Source of the DNA: an uncultured Eubacteriales bacterium
GTDB taxonomy: Bacteria > Bacillota_A > Clostridia > Lachnospirales > Lachnospiraceae
Assembly (NCBI GenBank): GCA_902803345.1
Contig: CADCPV010000201.1
Coordinates: 1-6,055 of the forward strand
Direction of reading: 5' to 3'
Length of the DNA stretch: 6,055 nucleotides
Part shown: positions 1 to 6,055 of the stretch, piece after piece
Layout: each line of letters opens with the position of its first letter
How positions within the stretch are numbered: position 1 is the first letter of the stretch
Position numbers and translations under genes: made by a program
Notes under the pieces: generated by a model
What the model saw: only the letters and a program-made list of their open reading frames with translations
Databases searched by the model: none
Told to the model about the DNA's origin: nothing

Positions 1-756
<756 letters not shown>

Positions 757-773
757 AACATATTTCAATATAC

Positions 774-779
774 AGAGGA
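774..779 (+). promoter_or_regulatory. Ribosome binding site of proS
   Basis: AGAGGA lies seven bases upstream of the ATG at 787 within the 30-base metK-proS gap. It supports this start. The gap holds no hairpin followed by a T run, so read-through from metK is likely. Confidence 0.75.
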
Positions 780-786
780 AAAAGTT

Positions 787-2220
787 ATGGCAGACAGGAA
801 AAAGGTAGAAGCGATCACATCAAGAGACGTGGATTTCGCACAGTGGTATACGGATATCGTGAAAAAGGCCGAGCTCATGGACTATGCAAGCGTCAAGGGC
901 TTCATGGTCATTAAGCCGGCAGGCTATGCAATCTGGGAAAAAATCCAGACCGAACTGGACAAAAGATTCAAGGCGACAGGCGTGGAAAACGTCTACATGC
1001 CGCTCCTGATCCCGGAGAGCCTTCTGCAGAAGGAAAAGGACCATGTGGAAGGCTTCGCGCCGGAAGTTGCCTGGGTGACCTACGGCGGCGGCGAACAGCT
1101 TCAGGAAAGGCTCTGCATCCGTCCGACCTCCGAAACCCTGTTCTGTGATTTCTATGCGAAAGACGTGCAGTCCTACCGCGATCTGCCGCGGCTTTACAAC
1201 CAGTGGTGCTCGGTTCTGCGCTGGGAAAAGGAAACCCGTCCTTTCCTGCGTTCGAGGGAATTTTTGTGGCAGGAAGGCCATACCGTGCATGCGACAGCGG
1301 AGGAAGCGGAGGAGCGGACCATTCAGATGCTGAATGTATACGCGGACTTCTGCGAAGAAGTGCTCGCGATTCCGGTAATCCGCGGCCAGAAGACCGATAA
1401 GGAGAAATTCGCCGGCGCAGTTTCGACCTATACGATCGAAGCCCTGATGCACGACGGGAAAGCACTGCAGTCCGGTACTTCGCACAATTTCGGCGACGGC
1501 TTTGCGCGGGCTTTCGGCATGCAGTTTACAGATAAGGACAATCAGCTGAAATACATGCACCAGACCTCCTGGGGCGTTTCGACCCGGCTGATCGGCGGAC
1601 TCATCATGGTACACGGCGATGACAACGGCCTTGTGCTTCCGCCTGCCGTTGCGCCGACTCAGGTCATGATCATTCCGGTTGCGGCACACAAGCCCGGTGT
1701 CATGGAAAAGGCGCAGGAAATCCGCGCACGTCTTGCGGCGCGTTTCTCCGTGAAGCTTGACGATTCGGACAAGTCTCCCGGATACAAGTTTGCCGAGTGC
1801 GAGATGCGCGGAATCCCGGTCCGTGTCGAAATCGGACCGAGAGATCTGGAGAACGGGAAGGCAGTTCTCGTACGCCGTGACACCGGCGAAAAGCTGGAGT
1901 GTGCGCTGGATACAATCGAGGATACGATCGGCGAACTGCTTCGGACGATTCAGCATGAAATGCTGGAGCGCGCCCGCGCACACCGCGATGCGCATACGAG
2001 TTCAGCCGCGAATTATGAGGAACTCCGCGAGATCATCGAGACGAAGCCCGGTTTTGTCAAGGCGATGTGGTGCGGGGACCGTGCCTGCGAAGACAAAATC
2101 AAGGAAGATCTCGCTGCGACGAGCCGCTGCATGCCTTTTGTGCAGGAGCAGATTTCCGACGTGTGCGTCTGCTGCGGCAAGCCGGCGAAAAAGATGGTAA
2201 TCTGGGGCCGGGCATATTGA
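787..2220 (+). CDS. proS: Proline--tRNA ligase, short type without editing insertion
   Basis: Charges tRNA-Pro with proline using ATP; a cytosolic class II aminoacyl-tRNA synthetase. Complete at 477 residues. Class II features are in order: the RPTSET loop (112-117), motif 2 from RWEKETRPF to the FLWQEGHT stretch (145-166), the [14 protein letters not shown] proline-pocket region (230-243), and motif 3 in the [21 protein letters not shown] segment (270-290). The anticodon-binding domain follows (about 290-400), then a C-terminal zinc domain with likely ligands C429, C434, C460 and C463. The chain ends in tyrosine (GRAY), as in the archaeal/eukaryotic-like ProRS group, where that residue reaches the active site. 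Motif 2 runs to motif 3 without the roughly 180-residue INS editing domain of the E. coli type, so clearing of Ala-tRNA-Pro would need a separate protein; that is inference. The start is set by AGAGGA at 774-779, seven bases before the ATG. It lies between metK and a membrane-protein gene, all codirectional. Confidence 0.97.
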   Translation: MADRKKVEAITSRDVDFAQWYTDIVKKAELMDYASVKGFMVIKPAGYAIWEKIQTELDKRFKATGVENVYMPLLIPESLLQKEKDHVEGFAPEVAWVTYGGGEQLQERLCIRPTSETLFCDFYAKDVQSYRDLPRLYNQWCSVLRWEKETRPFLRSREFLWQEGHTVHATAEEAEERTIQMLNVYADFCEEVLAIPVIRGQKTDKEKFAGAVSTYTIEALMHDGKALQSGTSHNFGDGFARAFGMQFTDKDNQLKYMHQTSWGVSTRLIGGLIMVHGDDNGLVLPPAVAPTQVMIIPVAAHKPGVMEKAQEIRARLAARFSVKLDDSDKSPGYKFAECEMRGIPVRVEIGPRDLENGKAVLVRRDTGEKLECALDTIEDTIGELLRTIQHEMLERARAHRDAHTSSAANYEELREIIETKPGFVKAMWCGDRACEDKIKEDLAATSRCMPFVQEQISDVCVCCGKPAKKMVIWGRAY

Positions 2221-2233
2221 TTTAGCTGCCCGG
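2208..2233 (+). promoter_or_regulatory. Hairpin over the proS stop codon and the edge of the next ribosome binding site
   Basis: CCGGGCA (2208-2214) and TGCCCGG (2227-2233) are perfect reverse complements, giving a 7-bp stem, six of the pairs G-C, around a 12-base loop. The loop contains the proS stop codon TGA (2218-2220). The right arm takes the first two G of the GGGGGAGGA ribosome binding site of the next gene. No T run follows directly, so it is not a typical intrinsic terminator. It may modulate or couple translation of the downstream gene, but with one short stem this is speculative. Confidence 0.35.
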
Positions 2234-2240
2234 GGGAGGA
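2232..2240 (+). promoter_or_regulatory. Ribosome binding site that fixes a GTG start
   Basis: GGGGGAGGA stands six bases before the GTG at 2247, the normal distance. It decides the start of the zinc-ribbon gene, since the first in-frame codons after GTG already encode the CxxC zinc-ribbon half (MRCQKCG) and no ATG lies close by in frame. Confidence 0.8.
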
Positions 2241-2246
2241 ACTTTT

Positions 2247-3248
2247 GTGAGATGCCAGAAATGCGGCGCTTATATCCGGGATGACTCGGTCTTCTGCAAT
2301 TACTGCGGAGAGCGGGTCATCATCCATGTGCCGAAAAAGGAGGGCGGACTGAAAGAGGAAGCCGTCCGGCCGCGGGATGAGGATTTTGATGTTGCGCCGA
2401 CGACGCCGAAGGAAGAAGAGGAGCGGAAGCTTCCGCAGAAGCAGCGTCCGTGGGTGATCGGGTTGATCATCCTTGCAGGTGCGGTTTTTGCCGTCTTCGC
2501 AGTCCTGGTGTATCAGGTTCAGAAGAAGAACCAGCGGACCATCATCAATCCGCAGACAACCCCGGAGAGTACGCAGGCTTCTACGGCGCGTGAGGAGAGT
2601 ACAGGCGGTACTTCTTCCGATACGACGGCACCTGCAGAGACAGATTCGGGCGAAGCAGTGGTTTCCGAAGATACCGGGAGTCCGGAAGAGACGCCGGGAC
2701 AGGAAGCAACGCCTTCGGAGGAATTGACGGAATCCGCCGATTCGGAATCCTCAGGCGGTGATTCGGAACCAGAGGATGAAGGCTCCGATGATGAAAGTCC
2801 GGAGGAATCCGGATCCGAATCGCAGGCTGCGGAAGGAGTTGAAATCGAATACGGCGGCATGATTTACCTGATCGCAAACGGCGAGGCAACGCTTCAGAAA
2901 TGCTACAGCAGCGATGAAGTGATTGAGCTCCCGGATACGATTGAAGGCGCACCGCTTCGGGCCATTGGGGAAGCCGCTTTTGCGAACTGCGACCACCTGA
3001 TTGCGATCGACGTGCCGGAGGGGGTCGTGAGTTTCGGACCCTATGCTTTCACCTACTGCCGGAACCTGCGCGCCATTGTCATTCCGGATTCGATGACGGA
3101 TTTCGGAGAGCACTGTTTCGACAACTGCGGCCGCGTGCTCTTCATTGTGACGGAAGGCTCGATCGGCTATCAGACCGCAGTCAACAACGATATTGCCTAT
3201 GTGCTCGGAGATTCAATTCAGACCGCAAACGATTACGAGTGGGAATAA
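2247..3248 (+). CDS. Membrane-anchored protein: zinc ribbon, one membrane segment, acidic linker, leucine-rich repeats (BspA-like)
   Basis: Predicted single-pass membrane protein of 333 residues; its function is unknown. Domains in order: a short zinc ribbon with C3-x2-C6 and C17-x2-C20 (of the kind written CxxCG...FCxxCG, at the very N-terminus); a charged segment to about residue 68; a hydrophobic segment WVIGLIILAGAVFAVFAVLV (69-88) with basic residues on both sides; a low-complexity Ser/Thr/Glu/Asp/Pro linker (about 100-196); and a C-terminal domain (about 198-320) with three roughly 23-residue leucine-rich repeats of the BspA/LRR_5 kind (AF-NC--L--I-VPE pattern). The likely topology is zinc ribbon inside and repeats outside, inferred from domain habits because flanking charges do not decide it. 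No signal peptide precedes the ribbon. Such proteins are frequent in gut Clostridia; the repeat domain may bind a protein or surface partner. It sits between proS and cca, separated by 26 and 35 bases, so it is probably cotranscribed with them. The start is GTG with a strong ribosome binding site. The gene is sure; the role is not. Confidence 0.88.
   Translation: MRCQKCGAYIRDDSVFCNYCGERVIIHVPKKEGGLKEEAVRPRDEDFDVAPTTPKEEEERKLPQKQRPWVIGLIILAGAVFAVFAVLVYQVQKKNQRTIINPQTTPESTQASTAREESTGGTSSDTTAPAETDSGEAVVSEDTGSPEETPGQEATPSEELTESADSESSGGDSEPEDEGSDDESPEESGSESQAAEGVEIEYGGMIYLIANGEATLQKCYSSDEVIELPDTIEGAPLRAIGEAAFANCDHLIAIDVPEGVVSFGPYAFTYCRNLRAIVIPDSMTDFGEHCFDNCGRVLFIVTEGSIGYQTAVNNDIAYVLGDSIQTANDYEWE
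2958..3161 (+). repeat. Three tandem BspA-like leucine-rich repeats (protein level)
   Basis: Residues 238-260, 261-283 and 284-305 of the zinc-ribbon protein align as units of about 23 residues. Shared positions are I/F-G near the start, AF or CF, N/Y-C, a hydrophobic core (LIAIDVP, LRAIVIP, VLFIVTE), then an acidic or polar turn. The third copy is the least regular and probably caps the stack. The DNA itself is not visibly repeated, so the duplication is old. Confidence 0.75.
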
Positions 3249-3271
3249 TCCAACGGTGGCCTTCCCGCACT

Positions 3272-3278
3272 GAAAGTG
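3272..3278 (+). promoter_or_regulatory. Weak ribosome binding site of cca
   Basis: GAAAGTG lies five bases before the ATG at 3284. It is poor compared with the sites of the neighbouring genes, so cca may depend partly on ribosomes arriving from the upstream gene, whose stop is 35 bases away. No better site serves the alternative GTG at 3239. Confidence 0.4.
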
Positions 3279-3283
3279 ATTTT

Positions 3284-4606
3284 ATGAAAATTCATTTGCC
3301 GGAAAACGTCAGGAATATCATCGCAGTCCTTCAGGCGAACGGATTTGAAGCCTATGCTGTAGGCGGCTGCGTCCGGGATTCAGTGCTCGGCATTGCGCCG
3401 AAGGACTGGGATATTACGACAAGCGCCCTCCCCGAAGAGGTGAAGGCGCTTTTTCCGCGCTGCATCGATACCGGGACGAAGCACGGAACCGTCACGGTGA
3501 TGGTGAAAAAGACCGGTTATGAAGTTACGACTTTCCGGGTGGACGGGGCTTATTCGGATGGGAGGCATCCGGACAGCGTCGAATTTACGGATCGTCTGTC
3601 GGAGGACCTTCGGCGCCGGGATTTTACGATCAATGCGATGGCTTACAGCGAGCGGTCGGGACTTGTGGATCTGTACGGCGGCATGGAGGACCTGAGATCC
3701 GGTCTGATCCGGGCAGTCGGGGAACCTTCGGAACGCTTCACGGAAGACGCGCTTCGTATTCTCCGCCTCGTGCGTTTTTCGGCGCAGCTCGGGTTTTCGG
3801 CGGAGGAGAAGACACTCTCGGCCGCAGAAGCGCTTACCAAAAACCTGCGTCTTGTCTCTTCAGAACGGATCCGCGAGGAATTCATGAAAACGCTGCTGTC
3901 GGACCATCCGGAGAAACTTCTGATGCTTCAGGAAATCGGTGCGCTGTCGGTGTTCTTCCCGGAACTTTCCGACGCGCTTTCGGGAGAGGGCGCGGCATAT
4001 GCGGCTGAGCGGGTCGGAAAGCTTTCGGAGATTCGGGACAGGAGGGAACTTCGCCTGCCGGATCTTTTTGACATCATCCGGAAAGTGCAGCAGCTTCAGC
4101 CTGACGAGATCCGGGTTCTCTCGGAAAACCGCCTCCGCGCGCTGAAATACGACAATGAGACGCGGGAGCTGGTACTGTTTCTGATGCGCTATGCAAATGA
4201 GCCGCTCCCATCCGATCCCGCAGCACTTCGGGAACTCCTTTCAAAGACCGGAAAAGGGGCTTTTCCGACGCTGTTTGCTTTCCGGGAGATTCACTCCAAA
4301 GAAGAGCCCGAAACCGATTTTAAAGCCGTTTTTGAAGCGTTTACGGGCATCATGGATCGCAAAGAGTGCACGTCTGTACAGGAGCTTTCTGTCAGCGGCA
4401 ACGACCTTCTCTCTCTGGGAATGAAGCCCGGAAAAGCGCTCGGCGAAACCCTGAAAATGCTCCTCCAGAAGGTACTTCTTGATCCGTCGCTGAATACAAG
4501 GGAGCAGCTCCTTCTGATTGCGGAAAAACACTTGGCATCGGAGCCGGATACTGGGACCGCTGCCTGTCCTGCCGCATTCCGGAAAACTGCTGATAGCACC
4601 TTTTGA
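3284..4606 (+). CDS. cca: CCA tRNA nucleotidyltransferase (class II, bacterial type)
   Basis: Adds or repairs the 3'-terminal CCA of tRNAs from CTP and ATP; cytosolic. The product has 440 residues from the ATG at 3284. The head holds GGCVRD (27-32), the catalytic pair D41 and D43 in DWD, TGTKHGTVTV (63-72), the DLRRRDFTINAMAY motif (108-121), and EDALR (154-158), the EDxxR nucleotide-selecting motif that marks CCA-adding rather than poly(A)-adding enzymes. SSERIREEF (192-200) follows. The tail has an NRLRALKYDNETR segment (282-294) and a C-terminal VSGNDLLSLGMKPGKALGE domain (370-388), typical of longer clostridial enzymes that carry an HD domain. Here the region between (about 217-290) is short and LFDIIRK (261-267) stands where LLHDIGK would be expected, so the HD metal site appears lost. 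An in-frame GTG at 3239 would add 15 residues and overlap the upstream gene, but has no ribosome binding site; ATG 3284 begins close to where the family starts. It lies 35 bases after the membrane-protein gene. Confidence 0.95.
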   Translation: MKIHLPENVRNIIAVLQANGFEAYAVGGCVRDSVLGIAPKDWDITTSALPEEVKALFPRCIDTGTKHGTVTVMVKKTGYEVTTFRVDGAYSDGRHPDSVEFTDRLSEDLRRRDFTINAMAYSERSGLVDLYGGMEDLRSGLIRAVGEPSERFTEDALRILRLVRFSAQLGFSAEEKTLSAAEALTKNLRLVSSERIREEFMKTLLSDHPEKLLMLQEIGALSVFFPELSDALSGEGAAYAAERVGKLSEIRDRRELRLPDLFDIIRKVQQLQPDEIRVLSENRLRALKYDNETRELVLFLMRYANEPLPSDPAALRELLSKTGKGAFPTLFAFREIHSKEEPETDFKAVFEAFTGIMDRKECTSVQELSVSGNDLLSLGMKPGKALGETLKMLLQKVLLDPSLNTREQLLLIAEKHLASEPDTGTAACPAAFRKTADSTF

Positions 4607-4632
4607 TATTAATCTGGGATATTCTGTTTAAG
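4603..4632 (+). promoter_or_regulatory. Candidate promoter in the gap after cca
   Basis: TTGATA (4603-4608, five of six to TTGACA, overlapping the cca stop) and TTTAAG (4627-4632, four of six to TATAAT) are 18 bases apart in an AT-rich 60-base gap. It would place the transcription start about 15 bases before the ribosome binding site of the last gene. The -10 match is weak and AT-rich gaps give such pairs by chance, so this is only a candidate. Confidence 0.25.
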
Positions 4633-4655
4633 AGGTTTGCAAATTGCTGATAATT

Positions 4656-4662
4656 GAGGAGG
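4656..4662 (+). promoter_or_regulatory. Strong ribosome binding site of the last gene
   Basis: GAGGAGG stands four bases before the ATG at 4667. It is a near-perfect anti-16S match and fixes the start of a reading frame that runs to the window edge. Confidence 0.85.
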
Positions 4663-4666
4663 AATC

Positions 4667-6055
4667 ATGTTTACCGTCGATTATAAGAAGCTCAGACTGT
4701 CTTTTAACGAATTCCACGATGTTTCGGACCAGGATATGCCGGAATACGGAGAATACTGCCTGCTCGAATTGAAAACAGGGGCTTATACCGCAGGCGGCTG
4801 GCATCCGTCAGGGGATGGGCATACCGCGGCAGGGAAGTTCATACGCGGAACCGCCGACTCTGTAAATTCGGAAGAGGTGGCAAGATGGCACTCTCTTGAG
4901 CGTTATGACCTTACGGATAGCCTTGAAACAGAAAAGGTCAACTGGATCAATCTCGGACCCGAAGAAGAAGGCCGCCGTAATGTTCAGTTTGAGGGGTTTC
5001 AGTCGTTTGCAGACAGAAAAAACCCGAAAAAGGAGCAGTTCTGTCTTCTGATTATGAAGGACGGAAGTCTGGCGGCAGGCAGATGGAACAAGTGGCGGCA
5101 CGAAGCCGGAGGAACATTTATTTATTCGTCGGCGCTGGCGAGCCATAGCTCGGATAAGGTATGGGCGTGGACGCCGCTCAGTTCGGATCAGTTCTTCGAA
5201 ATGGAGGTGGAACGGGAGAACGAGAAAAAACGCGAAAAGAAACTGAATAAGAACCCTTCCGCCGATCCGGAGCTGTTCAAATACGGAACAGATATCAATG
5301 TATATTATGAAAGAGCTTTAGAAAAGCTGCGTGAGGAATTCTATTGGGCTACTCTGCCGATGATGAGGAAACAGACTCCAGTCTGGCAGATCGCGCCTCT
5401 TCACGGCAAATATGTTTTCGGTCAGATCAGCAAAAACTATTATGACGATTCGGACGTCGTGACCCCGTGGACAGAGGGCACGACTGCGGACGAGTTCGTC
5501 GATTTCCTGTGCCGATATACGCACGATGCCGTCGAACACTCGAATCCGGGAGAGAAATTCAAGTTTGGCACGGACATAAACGTATATCTCGAGAAGGCTT
5601 TCGATCACGTAAAGAAGGATTACCGCTGGCTCGATAAAAAGATGCTCGGCAAGACCTGGCAGTATGATATACGGCGCGTCGACGGCGACCTGGAATTCGT
5701 CAGAAAATGCTGGAACGAAAGCCGGTATTCCGTGTACGACGTCGAAAGCGCAGAGCGTTTTATCGAGTGTGTGGAATACGACTATCAGAGCGCGGCGCTT
5801 CAGGCCAATAAAACCGTGGCAAGCTACGCCCCTTCGTTCGGTTCGATTGAACTGCACGGTTGGTATCTCGAGCGCTATGTTTTCTATAAGCTGGAGTCGG
5901 GCGACTACAAAGTGAGCGTAACCGCCGGAGACCGCGTGACCGGCGGCAGCAGGGATTTTTTCATCACCCCGTACTGCTTCGAGGCGAAGACCTACGAGGA
6001 ATTCCTGAACCGCTATCTGGAAATCGTTCCGGACTATTCGTTCGGGCTCGGCAAA
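4667..6055 (+). CDS. Uncharacterised protein with two kinds of internal duplication, 3' end beyond the window
   Basis: I do not recognise this protein. The frame is open for 463 codons from the ATG at 4667 to the last base, without a stop, so the C-terminus is missing. There is no signal peptide and no clear membrane segment; it looks soluble, cytosolic, acidic, and rich in Tyr and Trp. The N-terminal half holds two related units (about residues 8-84 and 103-178), each with CLL-x2-K-x-G-x3-AG-x-W followed by a G-x-FI strand and a W-x2-L segment. A charged Lys/Glu linker (about 178-202) joins them to a second series: units starting FKYGTDINVYYERA (204) and FKFGTDINVYLEKA (298), a shorter copy from about 389, and SFGLGK at the edge, perhaps a fourth. 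Conserved Trp/Tyr and Gly spacing suggests small repeated domains, perhaps for binding; no catalytic motif is visible. The gene follows cca by 60 bases and may have its own promoter. Base composition is uneven: 28/60 G+C at 5221-5280 and 25/60 at 5401-5460, against 36/60 at 1801-1860 in proS. The gene is well supported by its ribosome binding site, length and repeat structure; the function is open. Confidence 0.88.
   Translation, partial: MFTVDYKKLRLSFNEFHDVSDQDMPEYGEYCLLELKTGAYTAGGWHPSGDGHTAAGKFIRGTADSVNSEEVARWHSLERYDLTDSLETEKVNWINLGPEEEGRRNVQFEGFQSFADRKNPKKEQFCLLIMKDGSLAAGRWNKWRHEAGGTFIYSSALASHSSDKVWAWTPLSSDQFFEMEVERENEKKREKKLNKNPSADPELFKYGTDINVYYERALEKLREEFYWATLPMMRKQTPVWQIAPLHGKYVFGQISKNYYDDSDVVTPWTEGTTADEFVDFLCRYTHDAVEHSNPGEKFKFGTDINVYLEKAFDHVKKDYRWLDKKMLGKTWQYDIRRVDGDLEFVRKCWNESRYSVYDVESAERFIECVEYDYQSAALQANKTVASYAPSFGSIELHGWYLERYVFYKLESGDYKVSVTAGDRVTGGSRDFFITPYCFEAKTYEEFLNRYLEIVPDYSFGLGK
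4688..4918 (+). repeat. Protein repeat A, copy 1 (last gene)
   Basis: Residues 8-84. It aligns without large gaps to residues 103-178 at a constant offset of 95: F13-x2-F16 with F108-x2-F111, CLLELKTGAYTAGGW (31-45) with CLLIMKDGSLAAGRW (126-140), AAGKFI with AGGTFI, and VARWHSL with VWAWTPL. The similarity is at protein level only. Confidence 0.7.
4973..5200 (+). repeat. Protein repeat A, copy 2 (last gene)
   Basis: Residues 103-178, the partner of copy 1. The pattern of alternating hydrophobic residues around the K-x-G turn and the conserved Trp suggests a small beta-rich unit. It ends at the charged linker that precedes the B repeats. Confidence 0.7.
5276..5557 (+). repeat. Protein repeat B, copy 1 (last gene)
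   Basis: Residues 204-297, beginning FKYGTDINVYYERALEKL. It matches copy 2 along its full length: the GTDINVY start, an amphipathic helix, then VWQIAPLHG with WQYDIRRVDG, and TADEFVDFLCRY with SAERFIECVEYD near the end. Confidence 0.75.
5558..5830 (+). repeat. Protein repeat B, copy 2 (last gene)
   Basis: Residues 298-388, beginning FKFGTDINVYLEKAFDHV, offset 94 from copy 1 at the start and shorter by a few residues in the second half (near YDVESAERF). It is the clearest duplicate in the protein. Confidence 0.75.
5831..6034 (+). repeat. Shortened, diverged protein repeat B, copy 3 (last gene)
   Basis: Residues about 389-456. PSFGSIELHGWYLERYVF resembles a reduced start of the B unit, and FITPYCFEAKTYEEFLNRYL resembles VVTPWTEGTTADEFVDFLCR of copy 1. 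The next residues, YSFGLGK at the window edge, may open a fourth unit. The match is weaker than between copies 1 and 2. Confidence 0.45.

Noticed and set aside
820..1995. A 391-codon open frame on the - strand inside proS
   Set aside because: It lies wholly antisense to a certain gene, its product shows no recognisable domain, and such frames arise easily opposite GC-rich coding sequence.
3268..3278. Small hairpin CACT-GAA-AGTG before cca
   Set aside because: The four-base stem with a three-base loop and only a short T run is too weak for a terminator and is expected by chance.
3239..3283. GTG at 3239 as the start of cca, overlapping the upstream gene by ten bases
   Set aside because: There is no ribosome binding site before it and the 15 extra residues precede the usual family start; ATG 3284 is preferred.
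4588..4604. TGCTGATAGCA followed by CCTTTT at the end of cca as a terminator
   Set aside because: The stem is four base pairs with a three-base loop inside the coding region; too weak to call.
4637..4654. TTGCAA and GATAAT as promoter elements
   Set aside because: They are only six bases apart and the second abuts the ribosome binding site, so transcription could not start upstream of that site.
5318..5857. A 179-codon open frame on the - strand opposite the last gene
   Set aside because: The + strand frame has a strong ribosome binding site and conserved internal repeats across the same bases; the antisense frame has neither.

Overview
The window reads as a chromosomal housekeeping segment from a fairly GC-rich member of the Bacillota, probably class Clostridia and possibly a Lachnospiraceae-like gut anaerobe. 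The grounds are strong purine-rich Shine-Dalgarno sites, a proline--tRNA ligase of the short type without an editing insertion, and a zinc-ribbon/transmembrane/leucine-rich-repeat protein of the BspA-like kind common in gut Firmicutes. This placement is an inference; there is no rRNA or other decisive marker here.

All five genes lie on the + strand and the coding is dense. Region 1-756 is the C-terminal two thirds of S-adenosylmethionine synthetase (metK), cut by the left edge. After 30 bases comes a complete proS (787-2220). After 26 bases comes a GTG-started gene (2247-3248) for a predicted membrane-anchored protein: N-terminal four-cysteine zinc ribbon, one membrane segment, a long acidic Ser/Thr/Glu linker and a small C-terminal block of leucine-rich repeats. 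Then, 35 bases on, comes the CCA tRNA nucleotidyltransferase gene (cca, best start 3284, end 4606). A 60-base AT-rich gap leads to a strong ribosome binding site and an unrecognised gene that starts at 4667 and is still open at the right edge (6055).

The first four genes are spaced like one transcription unit. metK (methyl donor supply), proS (tRNA charging) and cca (tRNA 3'-end completion) fit a translation-related cluster, with the membrane protein as an unexplained passenger. No clear intrinsic terminator was seen anywhere. The last gene may have its own promoter in the gap after cca, but the candidate is weak.

The most interesting item is the last gene. Its product is built from two different internal duplications: an N-terminal pair of about 76-residue units at an offset of 95 residues, and a C-terminal series of about 90-residue units, the third shortened and a possible fourth beginning at the edge. 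I do not recognise the family. Second is the Cca protein, in which the place of an HD-type domain is short and its metal-binding motif looks eroded. No mobile element, CRISPR array, RNA gene or defence system is visible. No gene-free stretch exceeds 60 bases.
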